The notes beneath the pieces are model-generated. The model did not search any database. It saw nothing but the letters and a program-made list of their open reading frames with translations, and had not been told where the DNA came from. This document shows positions 1 to 11,953 of a stretch of DNA of 64,000 nucleotides, piece after piece. Source of the stretch: Actinomycetota bacterium (GTDB lineage Bacteria; Actinomycetota; UBA4738; HRBIN12); contig DASSCU010000005.1 in the NCBI GenBank assembly GCA_035697485.1, positions 62,001-126,000 on the forward strand, in the 5' to 3' direction. The position numbers and the translations under genes are program-made. Positions within the stretch are counted from its first letter, which is position 1, and each line of letters starts with the position of its first letter.

Positions 1-712
1 ATGTCGTGGCGACGTCGATCGAAGCTTCCACCTGGAGTGGCGGTTCGAGGTAGCGCCGAACGAGATCCTCGGTCTCGCGAACGGAGAGATCCTCGGCGGC
101 GACCCGGAGCGCGAGCGTGTTGACGGCATCCGCGTCGCCGAGCGCGAGCAGCGCACGAGCGTGCCCCGCCTGGATCCTCGCATCGGTGAGGAGCTGCTGG
201 GTCTCCAGGGGGAGCTGCAAGAGGCGGATCGTGTTCGCGATGTGTGACCGTGACACACCGACCCGGTCGGCGAGCTCCTCCTGCTTCAACCCGAGGTCCT
301 CGAGCAGCTGTCGGAACGCCTCAGCGAGCTCGATGGGTCCGAGGTCCTCCCGGTGGATGTTCTCGATCAGGGCCTCGCGCAGGAGGTCTGAATCCTCGGT
401 CTCTCGTAGCACCACCGGCACGGTTGCGAGCCCGGCCACCTTGGCGGCTCGCAACCGACGTTCACCCGCCACCAGCTCGTAGCCGTCCTCGCTCGAGCGA
501 CGGACCACGATCGGCTGCAGGATGCCCACCTCTCTGATCGAGGCAGCGAGCGCCTTGATCTCCTCCTCGTCCCAGTGGGTCCGTGGTTGCTTCGGATTGG
601 GCGTGACGGCGTTCACCGGCACTTCGAGCAGTCCCGAGAGCCCCTCACCGGCCTCTGGGGCTCCCGGGATCAGCGCGGACAGACCTCGCCCCAGACCACC
701 TCGCTTCGACAT
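1..712 (-). CDS. parB: ParB chromosome segregation protein, C-terminus cut by window edge
   Basis: Binds parS and spreads on origin-proximal DNA as a CTP-dependent clamp to drive segregation with ParA. About 237 N-terminal residues are present, starting [17 protein letters not shown], with the ParB box GERRLRAAK and the second conserved block ENIHREDLGP followed by a helix-turn-helix (EELADRVGVSRSHIAN). The ATG overlaps the parA TGA by one base (TGATG), so translation is probably coupled to parA. The dimerisation domain lies outside the window to the left. A perfect parS site lies about 2 kb upstream in the same gene cluster. Confidence 0.95.
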   Translation of the reverse strand, partial: MSKRGGLGRGLSALIPGAPEAGEGLSGLLEVPVNAVTPNPKQPRTHWDEEEIKALAASIREVGILQPIVVRRSSEDGYELVAGERRLRAAKVAGLATVPVVLRETEDSDLLREALIENIHREDLGPIELAEAFRQLLEDLGLKQEELADRVGVSRSHIANTIRLLQLPLETQQLLTDARIQAGHARALLALGDADAVNTLALRVAAEDLSVRETEDLVRRYLEPPLQVEASIDVATT

Positions 713-2136
713 CACTCGCCTCCCTTTCGGAACAGTCGCCATCGGCGCTTGTGTGAGCGGTCGTCCTCGAGGGTGGCGCCGATGTCGGCCACCGCGTGGC
801 CTTCCGACGGCTGAGCCTCGGGATCGTGACGGCTCGGCTGCGAGGGCGCGACGGGCTCCGCGTCCTCGTCGATGACCACCACCCGACGTTCGGGAAGGTG
901 CCCGGGTGGGGCAGGGGAACTCGGCGGGGCGACCCGAGGAGGCTCGGTCGCGGCATCAGCCTCCTCCCACACGTCCTCGTCGTCGAGGGCCGAGGCGGGA
1001 GCGGCCTGTGGGAGCGGCTCGGGCGTTGGATGCGGTTCGGGGAGCGGCTCGGGCGTTGGATGCGGCTCGGGCGTTGGATGCGGCTCGGGGAGCGGCTCGG
1101 GGACCGGCGCCGGCTCGGGGACCGGCGCCGGCTCGGGTTCCGGCTCGGGTTCCGGCAGATCGTGCACCATCGGAACCTCGCCGAGCTCCTCCTCCCGGAG
1201 CGGCTCGGCGGGGGCGGGAGAGGCGTCGATCGCCGGCACGACGATCGTCGGGAGGTCGTGGAAGGTCGGCATCGGCTCGGTCGGCGGCGGCCGGAGCGCG
1301 ACCTCCCGACCCAGTTCGCGGTAACTCGCTGCACCTTTCGACTTCGGGTCGTACACCGTGATCGGCTGGCCGAATCCCGGCGCCTCGGAAAGCCGAACGG
1401 TCCTCGGGATGATGACGTCGTAGACCAGCTCACCGAAGTAGCGTCTGACCTCCTCGACCACCTGCTCGGACAGCTTCGTCCGGGGATCGAACATCGTCAT
1501 CACGATCCCGGAGAGTCGCAGTCCCGGGTTGATGTTCTGCTGCACGAGCGAGACGTTGCGGAGGAGTTGCCCGAGGCCCTCCAGGGCGTAGTACTCGCAC
1601 TGGATCGGGACGATCAGTTCCTCCGCCGCCGTCAGCGCGTTGATCGTCAACAGGCCCAGCGAGGGTGGACAGTCCAGAAGTATGAAGTCGTACGCGCCTT
1701 CCCGGACCGTGGCGAGGGCCTTCTTCAGACGCGTCTCGCGCGAGAACTGGCTGACCAGCTCGATCTCCGCTCCCGCCAGATCGATGGTTGACGGGATCGC
1801 CGAGAGGTGGGCCACCGCGGTCGGTACGATCGCATCGTCGACGGACGCCTCCGACACGATGACGTCATACACCGTGATCTCACGAGCCTCGTGCCTGATC
1901 CCCAACCCGGTCGAGGCGTTCCCCTGCGGGTCGAGGTCGACGACCAGGACCCGGTAGCCGAGATCGGCGAGGGAGGCGCCGAGGCTGACGGCCGTCGTGC
2001 TCTTGCCAACACCGCCCTTCTGGTTCGCGATCGCGATCACGCGGGCGATGCCGGGGGTGTCGGGGGGCACAGGGATCTGCTTCTTCTTCTCTCGTTTGGA
2101 GCGCCTGGCGCTGGATGCGGTGGATGAATCGCCCAT
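712..2136 (-). CDS. parA: ParA/Soj chromosome-partitioning ATPase with long Pro/Glu-rich C-terminal tail
   Basis: Walker-type ATPase that positions ParB-parS complexes. Deviant Walker [14 protein letters not shown] is at residues 38-50, with [10 protein letters not shown] and [11 protein letters not shown] following in order; the ATPase core ends near residue 280. A tail of about 190 residues follows, with PEPHPTPEP and PAPVPEP repeats, acidic patches and a basic end ([11 protein letters not shown]); ordinary Soj proteins stop at about 260-300 residues. The ATG at 2136 is used here. A GTG at 2196 overlapping the rsmG stop (GTGA) would add 20 residues; neither start has a clear Shine-Dalgarno sequence. 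parB follows with a one-base overlap. Confidence 0.93.
   Translation of the reverse strand: MGDSSTASSARRSKREKKKQIPVPPDTPGIARVIAIANQKGGVGKSTTAVSLGASLADLGYRVLVVDLDPQGNASTGLGIRHEAREITVYDVIVSEASVDDAIVPTAVAHLSAIPSTIDLAGAEIELVSQFSRETRLKKALATVREGAYDFILLDCPPSLGLLTINALTAAEELIVPIQCEYYALEGLGQLLRNVSLVQQNINPGLRLSGIVMTMFDPRTKLSEQVVEEVRRYFGELVYDVIIPRTVRLSEAPGFGQPITVYDPKSKGAASYRELGREVALRPPPTEPMPTFHDLPTIVVPAIDASPAPAEPLREEELGEVPMVHDLPEPEPEPEPAPVPEPAPVPEPLPEPHPTPEPHPTPEPLPEPHPTPEPLPQAAPASALDDEDVWEEADAATEPPRVAPPSSPAPPGHLPERRVVVIDEDAEPVAPSQPSRHDPEAQPSEGHAVADIGATLEDDRSHKRRWRLFRKGGE
1015..1156. repeat. Tandem coding repeats in the parA tail
   Basis: Three direct-repeat blocks lie side by side: an 18-base unit reading GGCTCGGGCGTTGGATGC, an 18-base unit GGCTCGGGGACCGGCGCC present twice, and a 12-base unit GGCTCGGGTTCC present twice. 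They encode the Pro-Glu repeats of ParA and all unit lengths are multiples of three, so copy-number change would alter tail length without frameshift. Confidence 0.85.
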
Positions 2137-2192
2137 GGTGGGCGAGCGAGTAGAGGTGTCCGGGGCGGCGCCGGCGCCGACGGAGGCCTTGG

Positions 2193-2795
2193 TCACTGCC
2201 GAGCCATGATAACCAGTGGACCCGACCGTGCAAGCGCAGACTGGAAAAGGCTTGCCGACACGCCGGTCGGCACGTCTCTGACGAAGTCGAAGGTGGCGCC
2301 GGCCCAGTAGATCAGACGCCCCGACGGGCCGAGGAGGGGCTCGGCGGCTGCCCACGACTTCGGCGCCGGGGCGAACGCCCTCGCCGTGCACGCCGCGACC
2401 CGTTCTCGAAAGGTCTCGAGACGACGCCCGTGGACGACCGCGTTATCGAGGTCCGCCGTTGCCTCGTCCAGGAAGACCGCCCGGTTCCGACGTACCTCGA
2501 TCAACACGAAGCGTAGGTCGGGCCGAGCGATCGCCAAGACGACCCCGGGCAATCCCGCGCCCGAGCCCAGGTCACAGACCGTCCCGGTCTCCGGAAGCAG
2601 CGGCGCGGCTCTGAGGCAGTCGAAGATGTGCCGCTCGCGCAACCGTGGAAGATCCGAAGCGGAAACCATGCCCCTCGGGGCTCCTCTCTCCCGGAGATCC
2701 CGCTCGAACCGCTCGAGGCGATCGATCGCTGTGTCGTCCAGCTCGACCCCAAGTGAGGCGACGCCCGACCAACCCTCATGTTTCACGTGAAACAT
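2193..2795 (-). CDS. rsmG: 16S rRNA (guanine-N7)-methyltransferase RsmG
   Basis: Methylates G527 (E. coli numbering) of 16S rRNA using S-adenosylmethionine. The SAM-binding motif is [16 protein letters not shown], followed by [15 protein letters not shown]. The start MFHVKH is encoded by the parS palindrome itself, a known arrangement in origin clusters, and gives 200 residues, the normal family size; the longer upstream reading frame is less likely. It sits between jag and parA, and the parA alternative GTG overlaps its stop. Loss of RsmG gives low-level streptomycin resistance in other bacteria (family knowledge). Confidence 0.93.
   Translation of the reverse strand: MFHVKHEGWSGVASLGVELDDTAIDRLERFERDLRERGAPRGMVSASDLPRLRERHIFDCLRAAPLLPETGTVCDLGSGAGLPGVVLAIARPDLRFVLIEVRRNRAVFLDEATADLDNAVVHGRRLETFRERVAACTARAFAPAPKSWAAAEPLLGPSGRLIYWAGATFDFVRDVPTGVSASLFQSALARSGPLVIMARQ
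2778..2795. promoter_or_regulatory. parS site (ParB binding)
   Basis: ATGTTTCACGTGAAACAT is a perfect palindrome containing the canonical 16-base parS TGTTTCACGTGAAACA at 2779-2794. It doubles as the first six codons of rsmG. I saw no second perfect copy in the window. Confidence 0.96.
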
Positions 2796-2868
2796 CGCCT
2801 CCCATCGACCCGAACCCACCTGCGGCGCCTGCACGGGCGTTCCAGCGCCGGTTGCGAGCGTAGGGGAC

Positions 2869-3369
2869 TCAGGAAGCGGGAACGATGACCACGAACCGCT
2901 CAGGATCGACGCCGCGGGACTCGGTCTCGACGCCATCGATATCGGCGACGGCGTCGTGAACGAGTTTGCGCTCGTACGAGTTCATGGGCTCGAGCTCTTC
3001 CTCTCGGCCGGTCTCACGCACCCGTTGGGCGAGCTCGCGAGCGTGCTCCTCGAGTCTGGCTTCCCGGCGCTTGCGGTAGTCCTCGACGTCGACGATCACT
3101 CGCACCCGCTGGTCGAGGCGACGGCCGACGACCATGCGCGTGAGCTCTTGGATCGCCTCCAGCGTCTGCCCATGTCGACCGATCAGCAGCGACATGTCCT
3201 CCTCCGGCCCATCGACGATGTCGACGTACATGTGCCCCTCGTGCGGATTCGGCTCAGCGATCGCGTCGATGTCCATCCGCGTGAGGAGCTCCTCGAGGAA
3301 GTCGGCCGCCGAGTCTGCCTGTTCCTCGAGCTCGTCGAGGTTCGGCGCGTCGTCGCGCTCAGGAGCCAC
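2869..3369 (-). CDS. jag: Jag/KhpB-type KH-R3H RNA-binding protein
   Basis: RNA-binding protein encoded next to yidC in most Gram-positive origins, implicated in cell-envelope control and cell length through small RNA or mRNA binding. A KH domain contains SLLIGRHGQTLEAIQEL and a C-terminal R3H domain contains NSYERKLVHDAVADIDGV. The N-terminus is acidic. GTG at 3369 overlaps the yidC stop by 11 bases and gives 166 residues, a usual family length. Further upstream in-frame codons exist, so the exact start is not certain. Confidence 0.88.
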   Translation of the reverse strand: MAPERDDAPNLDELEEQADSAADFLEELLTRMDIDAIAEPNPHEGHMYVDIVDGPEEDMSLLIGRHGQTLEAIQELTRMVVGRRLDQRVRVIVDVEDYRKRREARLEEHARELAQRVRETGREEELEPMNSYERKLVHDAVADIDGVETESRGVDPERFVVIVPAS

Positions 3370-4486
3370 CCTTGCCTCCAGACCCCGGTTTCTTCGGCTT
3401 GCGCTGAGCCGATCCACCCTTCTTCGGGGGGTTCTTCTTGGCCTCGGCCTCGCGGCGCTTCCGCTCCTCCTCGGCGCGCTCCGTCATGCGCGTCATGAGG
3501 CCCTGCTTCTTGGGTTTGTCGGCCTGGGCGGCCATCTTGGCCTTCTGCTCTGCCATCCGGCGGTCCAGGGCTTCCGGTCCGATGTGGCCCGCCCGAAGGA
3601 GCAGCGTCTGCTGGCCGATCATGAACAGGTTCGACACGGTCCAATACAGCACCAGGCCGGCGGGGAAGCTGAACCCGATGAACCCGAAGAACAGCGGCAT
3701 GATCCGAAGGATCATCTGCTGCTGGTTGGACGCGGCACCCTGGGGACTCGCCCGCTGGGTCTGCAGCGTCTGATAGAAGGAGGTGGCGATCATCAAGCCG
3801 AGCAGCAGCACGTAGCCGATCTTCGACGTCAGCCCGTCGGTCCCGCACGGAAGCACCGGCTTGGACTCGAAGGAGTCCAGGGGCTGTCCGTCGTCACCCT
3901 CCAACGGCAGCCCGGGGTTCACGACATTCCCCTGGCTGTCCTTGATCGTGCTGTTCTCAACGCTTCCCGCTTGCGATGCCGAGCATTGCAGGTTCAACCC
4001 GAGGAACCCGGTGCCTTCGTGGGTCACGACGCTCGCGAACAACGCGCTGTCGGTCGGAAGGTGGTTGTTCGTGATGACGTACGCCGTCACCTGATCGTTC
4101 TCCGTGACGGGCTCGTAGCCCGGCGCCCTGAGCACGGCATACATCGCGATCAGCAAAGGGAACTGCGCGAGGACGGGAAGACACCCGCCGAGGGGATTAA
4201 CCCCGGCCTCCTTGTAGAGACGCATCGTCTCTTCCTGGGCCTTCTGCTTGTTCCCCTTGTACCTCTTCTGGATCTCCTTGATCTTCGGCTGCAGCGCCTG
4301 CATCGCCTGCATCGACTTGATCTGCTTCATGCCGAGCGGGAAGAGGAGGAATCGCAGCACGAGGGTGAGGATGATGATCGCGACCCCGTAGTTGGGGATG
4401 ATGTCATACAACCACGCCAGGACCGAACCCAGGGCGTCGAGCAACCCCTGGAAGATCGGGGAGATGATGGGGATCTCGGCCAGCAT
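3359..4486 (-). CDS. yidC: YidC/Oxa1/Alb3 membrane protein insertase
   Basis: Inserts and folds membrane proteins alone or with SecYEG. The 375 residues show an N-terminal transmembrane segment, the conserved block RFLLFPLGMKQIKSMQAMQ, a basic cytoplasmic hairpin (KIKEIQKRYKGNKQKAQEE), VNPLGGCLPVLAQFPLLIAMY, then membrane helices including PLFFGFIGFSFPAGLVLYW. An extracellular insert of about 100 residues (near 125-225) contains two cysteines. The C-terminal tail is lysine-rich, as in ribosome-binding tails. It lies between yidD and jag in the ordinary origin order. Confidence 0.95.
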   Translation of the reverse strand: MLAEIPIISPIFQGLLDALGSVLAWLYDIIPNYGVAIIILTLVLRFLLFPLGMKQIKSMQAMQALQPKIKEIQKRYKGNKQKAQEETMRLYKEAGVNPLGGCLPVLAQFPLLIAMYAVLRAPGYEPVTENDQVTAYVITNNHLPTDSALFASVVTHEGTGFLGLNLQCSASQAGSVENSTIKDSQGNVVNPGLPLEGDDGQPLDSFESKPVLPCGTDGLTSKIGYVLLLGLMIATSFYQTLQTQRASPQGAASNQQQMILRIMPLFFGFIGFSFPAGLVLYWTVSNLFMIGQQTLLLRAGHIGPEALDRRMAEQKAKMAAQADKPKKQGLMTRMTERAEEERKRREAEAKKNPPKKGGSAQRKPKKPGSGGKGGS

Positions 4487-4487
4487 G

Positions 4488-4802
4488 CTAGGCGCTGGCC
4501 TCCTCGGTCACATGTATGCTGCCGTCATACATCCGGTCTTGCCCGTGGCGCGTCGGCGGGACCGGATCGAAGCCTCCCCGGCCGTACGGATTACAGCGGC
4601 CGATGCGCCAGACGGCGAGGGCCGAGCCGCGGAGCGCCCCGTGGTGACGGATCGCGTCCTCGGCGTAGCGGCTGCAGGTCGGGTAGAACCGGCACTGACC
4701 CCCCAGCCACCCGGAGAAGAGGACACGGTACACATGGATCGCCGCGGTCAGCAGGGATCGCATGGGGGCGCCGATGTGCCAGGCGAACTCATGCGCGGAC
4801 AT
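4488..4802 (-). CDS. yidD: YidD membrane protein insertion efficiency factor
   Basis: Small membrane-associated factor that assists YidC-dependent insertion. The family motif [18 protein letters not shown] is intact, followed by [17 protein letters not shown]. At 104 residues it is slightly longer than usual; an internal ATG in [16 protein letters not shown] is a possible alternative start. It overlaps the end of rnpA and ends one base before the yidC start, so rpmH-rnpA-yidD-yidC-jag is probably one transcription unit. Confidence 0.92.
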   Translation of the reverse strand: MSAHEFAWHIGAPMRSLLTAAIHVYRVLFSGWLGGQCRFYPTCSRYAEDAIRHHGALRGSALAVWRIGRCNPYGRGGFDPVPPTRHGQDRMYDGSIHVTEEASA

Positions 4803-5103
4803 CGCGCACGGCCTCTCTGGGCAGTAACTCGATCATCTCGCTCACCAGATCCTGCGTCGTGGCGCCCCGGATCGCCTCGCGGGCCACCAGGACGGTGTCG
4901 AAATCCCCTGTGACCTGCGGCGATACCTGTCTCCAAGCCTCCCGCAGGATCCGCTTGGCCCGATTCCGATCGACGGCCCCGCCCACGCGGCGCGTGACCA
5001 CGACCGCCCACTCACCGGAGCCGGGCGCAAGGAACAGTACCACCCGCCTTCCGCGACGAGGTCGGCTACGATCGAGGACCGCTCGCACGTCGCGGGAGCG
5101 CAC
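4789..5103 (-). CDS. rnpA: Ribonuclease P protein component
   Basis: Protein subunit of RNase P, which removes 5' leaders of pre-tRNA. The RNR motif ([14 protein letters not shown]) and the central strand block [25 protein letters not shown] are present. A GTG at 5103, 13 bases after the rpmH stop, gives 104 residues, the usual size; the open frame runs further upstream through rpmH but that part is a shadow. The 3' end overlaps yidD by 14 bases. Confidence 0.9.
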   Translation of the reverse strand: MRSRDVRAVLDRSRPRRGRRVVLFLAPGSGEWAVVVTRRVGGAVDRNRAKRILREAWRQVSPQVTGDFDTVLVAREAIRGATTQDLVSEMIELLPREAVRDVRA

Positions 5104-5116
5104 GCGGCGCTCGCTC

Positions 5117-5260
5117 TCAGGCGGACAGGCGCGTGCGGCCCTTACGGCGCCGCGACGAGATGATCGACCGGCCGGCGCGCGTTCGCATGCGCAGTCGGAA
5201 GCCATGACGGCGTGCGCGGCGGCGGTTGTTCGGTTGGTAGGTACGCTTGCCCTTGGCCAT
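5117..5260 (-). CDS. rpmH: 50S ribosomal protein L34
   Basis: Basic 47-residue protein of the large ribosomal subunit with the family pattern [20 protein letters not shown] and a basic C-terminus ending KGRTRLSA. An AAGGAC-like ribosome site lies about 15 bases before the ATG. It is the first gene of the minus-strand operon toward rnpA. Upstream on the minus strand is a TTGTCC/TATACT promoter candidate. Confidence 0.96.
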   Translation of the reverse strand: MAKGKRTYQPNNRRRARRHGFRLRMRTRAGRSIISSRRRKGRTRLSA

Positions 5261-5335
5261 CGAGAACGTGGGTCCTTCGTGATCGGATCGGGTGGTCGTG
5301 TCGCGTGGAGGGCCGGCGCGGGCCGGCCGGGTCGG

Positions 5336-5365
5336 AGTATACGGCTCCGCATCGCCGCAGGACAA
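5336..5365 (-). promoter_or_regulatory. Candidate rpmH promoter
   Basis: On the minus strand, TTGTCC (5365-5360) and TATACT (5341-5336) are separated by 18 bases, about 75 bases before the rpmH start codon. The -10 matches consensus well; the -35 is moderate. Confidence 0.55.
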
Positions 5366-5369
5366 AGGG

Positions 5370-5393
5370 CTTGACACGAGAAAGAGTGTCAAG
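5370..5393. promoter_or_regulatory. Inverted repeat with TTGACA on both strands
   Basis: CTTGACAC and GTGTCAAG form perfect 8-base arms with an 8-base loop, midway between divergent rpmH and dnaA. Each arm carries a consensus -35 hexamer, one per strand, but I see no good -10 at the matching distance on either strand. It may be an operator for the divergent genes. Confidence 0.45.
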
Positions 5394-5504
5394 ACCCGGC
5401 GGGCGGCCGGTAGGCCGCGAGGACGGTGTGCTAACGTGCGGCCCGCCTTCCCCCCGGCGACCCGAGCCCTCGCACGGCGCGGCGCCACGACGAACCTTCC
5501 CGTG

Positions 5505-5522
5505 TTTCCACCGGTGTGGAAA
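5505..5522. promoter_or_regulatory. Inverted repeat just upstream of dnaA
   Basis: TTTCCACCGGTGTGGAAA has 7-base arms around CGGT and ends 17 bases before the dnaA ATG. The arms resemble half of a DnaA box (TTNTCCACA), so an autoregulatory DnaA site is possible. AAGG at its right end may also contribute to ribosome binding. Confidence 0.45.
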
Positions 5523-5539
5523 GGTGCTGTGGATTCCAT

Positions 5540-6976
5540 ATGGCGGTAGCGTCCCCTGAACACGAGGCTCGGGATGCCTGGGCCCACGTGCTGGATCGGG
5601 CGCGCGAGGAGCTCCCCGAGACCACCGTCGTCATGTGGTTCGCCGACGTGCGGCCCGTGAGTCTGGCCGAGGACTCGATCACGCTGGCCGTCCCGAGTCC
5701 GCTCGTACGTGAACGTTTGCAACACAACCATCTTCCGCTGATCGAGCGGGCCGCGCACGAGGCCGCCGGCCGCCCGTTGAAGATCGAGCTCTCGGTCGAC
5801 GAGGCCCTGCGCGAACAGCCGGCCTCCCGACCCTTCGAGGGCGCGTCGATCGATCGGGGGGACCAGCCTCCCGCTTCCTACGCCACGATCGGCGCTCCCG
5901 AGGCGCCGTCGGCCGCGCCCGGCTCGACCGGCGCGCCGGGGCTGCCGTTCCCGAACTACACGTTCGACGCGTTCGTGCCTGGGCCCAGCAACCGGTTCGC
6001 CCACGCCGCGGCGATGGCCGTGGCCGAGGCGCCTCCATCGACCGCCTACAACCCCCTGTTCATCTACGGCGGGGTCGGCCTCGGCAAGACGCACCTGCTG
6101 ATCGCGGTGGGCCACCACATGTACCGGCTCGCACCTGCGCTCCGCGTGAAGTACGTGACGTCGGAGCAGTTCGTGACCGAGTTCATCAAGGCGGTCCGCG
6201 AGCGTCAGGGCGGCGACGCGTTCCGCCAGCGCTACCGCGAGGTCGACGTGTTGCTCGTCGACGACATCCAGTTCCTGGCGAAACGCGAGGAGACCCAGAC
6301 CGAGTTCTTCCACACGTTCAACCACCTGCACGGGGCCGGGAAACAGATCGTGATCGCGTCCGACCGCCCCCCGCACGAGCTCTCGGGGCTCGAGGAACGG
6401 CTGGTGAACCGGTTCCGGTGGGGCCTTTGCGTCGACGTGCAGCCGCCCGACCTCGAGACGCGCATCGCGATCCTGCAGCTGAAGGCCGAGCGAGAGCACA
6501 TCACCGTGCCCCCCGAAGTGATCGAGTTCGTCGCTTCGAAGTTCGACCAGTCCGTGCGAGAGCTCGAGGGAGCGCTTGTGCGTGTGGTCGCCTGGAGCGA
6601 ACTCACCGGTCAGCCGATCGACAATGCGCTTGCCGACCGAGCCCTCGAGGACCTGATCCCCCAGACCCAGAACGAGATCCCGCCACCCCTGATCCTCGAC
6701 GAGACCGCGAAGTACTTCTCACTCTCGCCGGCCGATCTGATGTCGAAGTCGCGGTCACGCCCGCTCACCCAGGCACGACACATCGCGATGTATCTCACGC
6801 GGGAGTGCACGGGCCTGTCCCTGCTGAAGATCGGCGAGATCTTCGGCGGCCGCGACCACACGACCGTGCTGCACGGCATCCGCAAGGTCGAGGATGAGAT
6901 GCGGGCTCGCGATGCGACCTTCCGGCAGGTGCAGGACCTCACCCGTATCATCCGCGGCCGGGTGCGCGCCGCATGA
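5540..6976 (+). CDS. dnaA: Chromosomal replication initiator protein DnaA
   Basis: AAA+ initiator that binds DnaA boxes and melts the origin. Domain I is about residues 1-85; the linker is short, with proline and alanine. Walker [10 protein letters not shown] lies at 177-185, Walker B with sensor residues is [12 protein letters not shown], and the domain IV DNA-binding signature is [16 protein letters not shown]. Length is 478, slightly short for an actinobacterium because domain II is brief. The ATG at 5540 is preferred; a GTG at 5516 in the same frame lies inside the inverted repeat. dnaN follows after 242 bases. Confidence 0.96.
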   Translation: MAVASPEHEARDAWAHVLDRAREELPETTVVMWFADVRPVSLAEDSITLAVPSPLVRERLQHNHLPLIERAAHEAAGRPLKIELSVDEALREQPASRPFEGASIDRGDQPPASYATIGAPEAPSAAPGSTGAPGLPFPNYTFDAFVPGPSNRFAHAAAMAVAEAPPSTAYNPLFIYGGVGLGKTHLLIAVGHHMYRLAPALRVKYVTSEQFVTEFIKAVRERQGGDAFRQRYREVDVLLVDDIQFLAKREETQTEFFHTFNHLHGAGKQIVIASDRPPHELSGLEERLVNRFRWGLCVDVQPPDLETRIAILQLKAEREHITVPPEVIEFVASKFDQSVRELEGALVRVVAWSELTGQPIDNALADRALEDLIPQTQNEIPPPLILDETAKYFSLSPADLMSKSRSRPLTQARHIAMYLTRECTGLSLLKIGEIFGGRDHTTVLHGIRKVEDEMRARDATFRQVQDLTRIIRGRVRAA

Positions 6977-7218
6977 CGGTGCCCACCGGCCAGTTCGACT
7001 GCGTGCACGCCGGCCTGTGGACAACATCGGCGAGATCTGTGGGAACCGCCGCCCAGTTGCAGGGGATCCGGGGGAGCGACACGTTTTCCCCACGCGTTTC
7101 CCACATGTCGGACGGCCCGGCTACGCTGCGGGAACGGGCTGTTCGTGCAGGTTTCCACAGTGCCTACTACCGACGTTTCCTCTTTCTTTCCAGACAGTAG
7201 ATGCAGGGGGTGGACCGA
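6977..7218. other. Probable replication origin (oriC) between dnaA and dnaN
   Basis: No convincing gene lies here. TGTGGACAA at 7016-7024 is the exact reverse complement of the high-GC DnaA box TTGTCCACA. Weaker relatives are TGTGGGAAC 7038-7046, TTTTCCCCA 7084-7092, TTTCCCACA 7097-7105 and GTTTCCACA 7151-7159. A pyrimidine-rich, relatively AT-richer stretch at about 7160-7200 could be the unwinding element. The location is the usual one in Actinobacteria, but few boxes are strong. Confidence 0.7.
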
Positions 7219-8322
7219 GTGAAGTTCCGCTGTGACCGCGACGCGCTCTCCGAGGCTCTGCAGACCGTTCAGCGCGGAGTGTCGTCGAGGCCAGGCATCC
7301 CGGCGCTCACGGGTGTGCTGATCGATGCGACCGATGACGGCCGACTCACGTTGACGACGACCGACCTCGAGGTGTCGGCACGCCTGGCGACCCACGCGCA
7401 GGTCAGCGAGCCTGGTACCGCCCTCGTGCCCGCCCGCCTGCTCGGCGACACGGTGAAGTCGCTGTCCGACGCCCCGGTCGATGTCGAGACCGATCAGTCG
7501 CAGGCTCATATCCGCTGCGCCGCATATGAAGGCACCCTTCGGCTGCTGCCCGCCGAGGACTTCCCCGGGCTGCAGGAGCCGAGCGGCACGAAGATCACGG
7601 CCGAGGCAGGCGCGTTCGCCGATGCGGTGCACCAGGTCGCGCGGGGGGCCTCCCGCGACGAGGCGCGGCCGGTGCTCACCGGTGTGTTGATCGAGGTCAG
7701 CCGCGAGGGTGTCGTGATGGTGGCGACCGACTCGTATCGGCTCGCCGTGCGCGAGCTCGTGGCGACCGCTGACGGTGAGGGCAAGGCGATCGTGCCCGAG
7801 CGTGCCCTGAGCGAGGCGGGCCGTGGCGCGGCGGCCGACGAGAAGGCGTCGCTCGAGATCTTCGTCGACGAGTCGCAGGTGGCGTTCCGCATCGGCGAAC
7901 TCACGCTCACGTCGCGGCTGATCGAGGGCGAGTTCCCGAACTACCGCCAGCTCCTGCCCGACCAGCACGAGAGCCGGCTGACGATCAGCAGGCAGCAACT
8001 CCTCGACGCCGTGAGCCGCGTGGGGCTCATGGCGCGCGACACGACCCCGGTGCGGTTGGAGTTCAACGCGCTGGGCGTCAAGTTGTCGTCCTCGAGCCCC
8101 GATCTCGGACAGGCCGTCGAGACGGTCGAGGCACGATACGAGGGCGAGGACCTCACGGTCGCGTTCAACCCTCAGTATCTGGCCGATGGGTTGCGTGCTG
8201 CCACCGGCGAGAGCGTGCGCATCGACGTGCGCGACGGGCTGAAGCCTGGGGTCGTGCGGGGAGAGAGCGACGAGTTCACCTACCTGGTGATGCCGGTGCG
8301 CCTGCCCGCCGCGGTTTCCTGA
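7219..8322 (+). CDS. dnaN: DNA polymerase III sliding clamp (beta subunit)
   Basis: Ring-shaped processivity factor of the replicase. The protein starts VKFRCDRDALSEALQTVQRG and ends YLVMPVRLP, both typical; it has the three-fold clamp repeat organisation by length. The GTG at 7219 is chosen because GGGGGTGG at 7206-7213 is well spaced for ribosome binding and the length is 367; an ATG at 7201 would add six residues. It follows the probable oriC and precedes recF by 26 bases. Confidence 0.95.
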   Translation: MKFRCDRDALSEALQTVQRGVSSRPGIPALTGVLIDATDDGRLTLTTTDLEVSARLATHAQVSEPGTALVPARLLGDTVKSLSDAPVDVETDQSQAHIRCAAYEGTLRLLPAEDFPGLQEPSGTKITAEAGAFADAVHQVARGASRDEARPVLTGVLIEVSREGVVMVATDSYRLAVRELVATADGEGKAIVPERALSEAGRGAAADEKASLEIFVDESQVAFRIGELTLTSRLIEGEFPNYRQLLPDQHESRLTISRQQLLDAVSRVGLMARDTTPVRLEFNALGVKLSSSSPDLGQAVETVEARYEGEDLTVAFNPQYLADGLRAATGESVRIDVRDGLKPGVVRGESDEFTYLVMPVRLPAAVS

Positions 8323-8348
8323 CCGCCGTCGATCGGCCCCCATCCCCG

Positions 8349-9466
8349 ATGCGCCTCACCTGGGTCGAGCTGCGAAGCTTCCGGAACCACGATCACACGC
8401 ACCTCGATCCTCTGCTCGACGGCTTGACGGTCGTGGTGGCGCCCAACGGCGAGGGCAAGACGAACCTGCTCGAGGGCATGTACGTGCTGTACGCACTCGG
8501 TTCGCCGAGGTCCTCGGCGAACTCGGCACTGGTCCAGGACGGGCACGATGCAGCGTACGCACGCGGGGAGTTCGAGACCGCGGGGGGTAAGGTGCTCGTC
8601 GAGGTCGAGATCCCGTTGAAGGGAGCGAGTCGCGTCAAGGTGAATCGTTCGCCGGTGCGCCGCAAGCGCGATCTGCGCCGCCAGGTCCGCACGGTGTTGT
8701 TCGGGCCGTTCGACCTGCCGATCGTGATCGGCGACCCGTCGAAGCGACGAACCTTCCTCGATGAAGCGGTCACCGCCCTCTGGCCGTTGAAGGAGAGCGC
8801 GTTCGCCGCGTACGACCGCGCCCTGCGCCAGCGCAACCGCCTGCTGAAGGAGTGGGATCGACCAGGTGTGCCGGTGGGGATCGAGGCGTGGGACGAGGAG
8901 CTCGTGCAGGCGGGAGCGGCCCTCGCGCAGGCGCGCCACGAGGCGGTCGACCGTCTGGCCCCCCATGCCGCCGCGGAGTTCCGGCACCTGGCCGGCGACG
9001 AGCTCGTCGTGCGCTACCAGCCGAACGTGTGGGACGCCTCCGACCTCGGCGGCGCGTTCCGGGCACGGATCGCGGAGCGACGCGTCGACGAGCTCGCCCG
9101 GCGCACGTCGCTCGTGGGACCGCACCGCGACGACCTCACGCTCGAGGTGCGCGACCTGGGCGCCCGCTCGGCCGGTTCCCACGGCGAGACATGGGCGACC
9201 GCGCTCTGCCTGCGGATCGGACTCGCGTCGGCCGTGACCGAGGAGGTGGGAGAGCCACCCATGCTGCTCGTCGACGATCCGTTCAGCGCGCTCGATCCCG
9301 CTCGCCGCGATCGGCTGCTCACCCGGCTCGCGGAACGCCCCGGGCAGGTCTTCGTATCGGTCGCCGACGAGGCAGACGTGCCGGCGCACGCCGAGGCGGT
9401 GTGGGACGTGCATGGCGGCGCCGTGATCCCGCGCATCGCCCCGATCGGGCGAGGAGGGGCGGCCTG

Positions 9467-9467
<1 letters not shown>
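8349..9467 (+). CDS. recF: DNA replication and repair protein RecF
   Basis: SMC-like ATPase that loads RecA at gapped DNA. Walker A is APNGEGKTNLLEG near residue 32, the signature region is GARSAGSHGETWATALCLRIG, and Walker B is PMLLVDDPFSALD. 372 residues is typical. The TGA overlaps the next ATG (TGATG), so translation with dciA is probably coupled. Confidence 0.94.
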
Positions 9468-11901
<2,434 letters not shown>

Positions 11902-11953
11902 GGAGCTGATCACACACCGTGGCACGTCGGTCAACGAGGCGAAGGCGCAGCGG

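Noticed and set aside
872-1324. Gly/Ser-rich 150-residue plus-strand frame
   Set aside because: Antisense reading of the parA tail repeats.
6973-7200. 75-residue frame between dnaA and dnaN with an ATGA overlap
   Set aside because: Covers the DnaA boxes and has no family or codon support; the interval is better explained as oriC.
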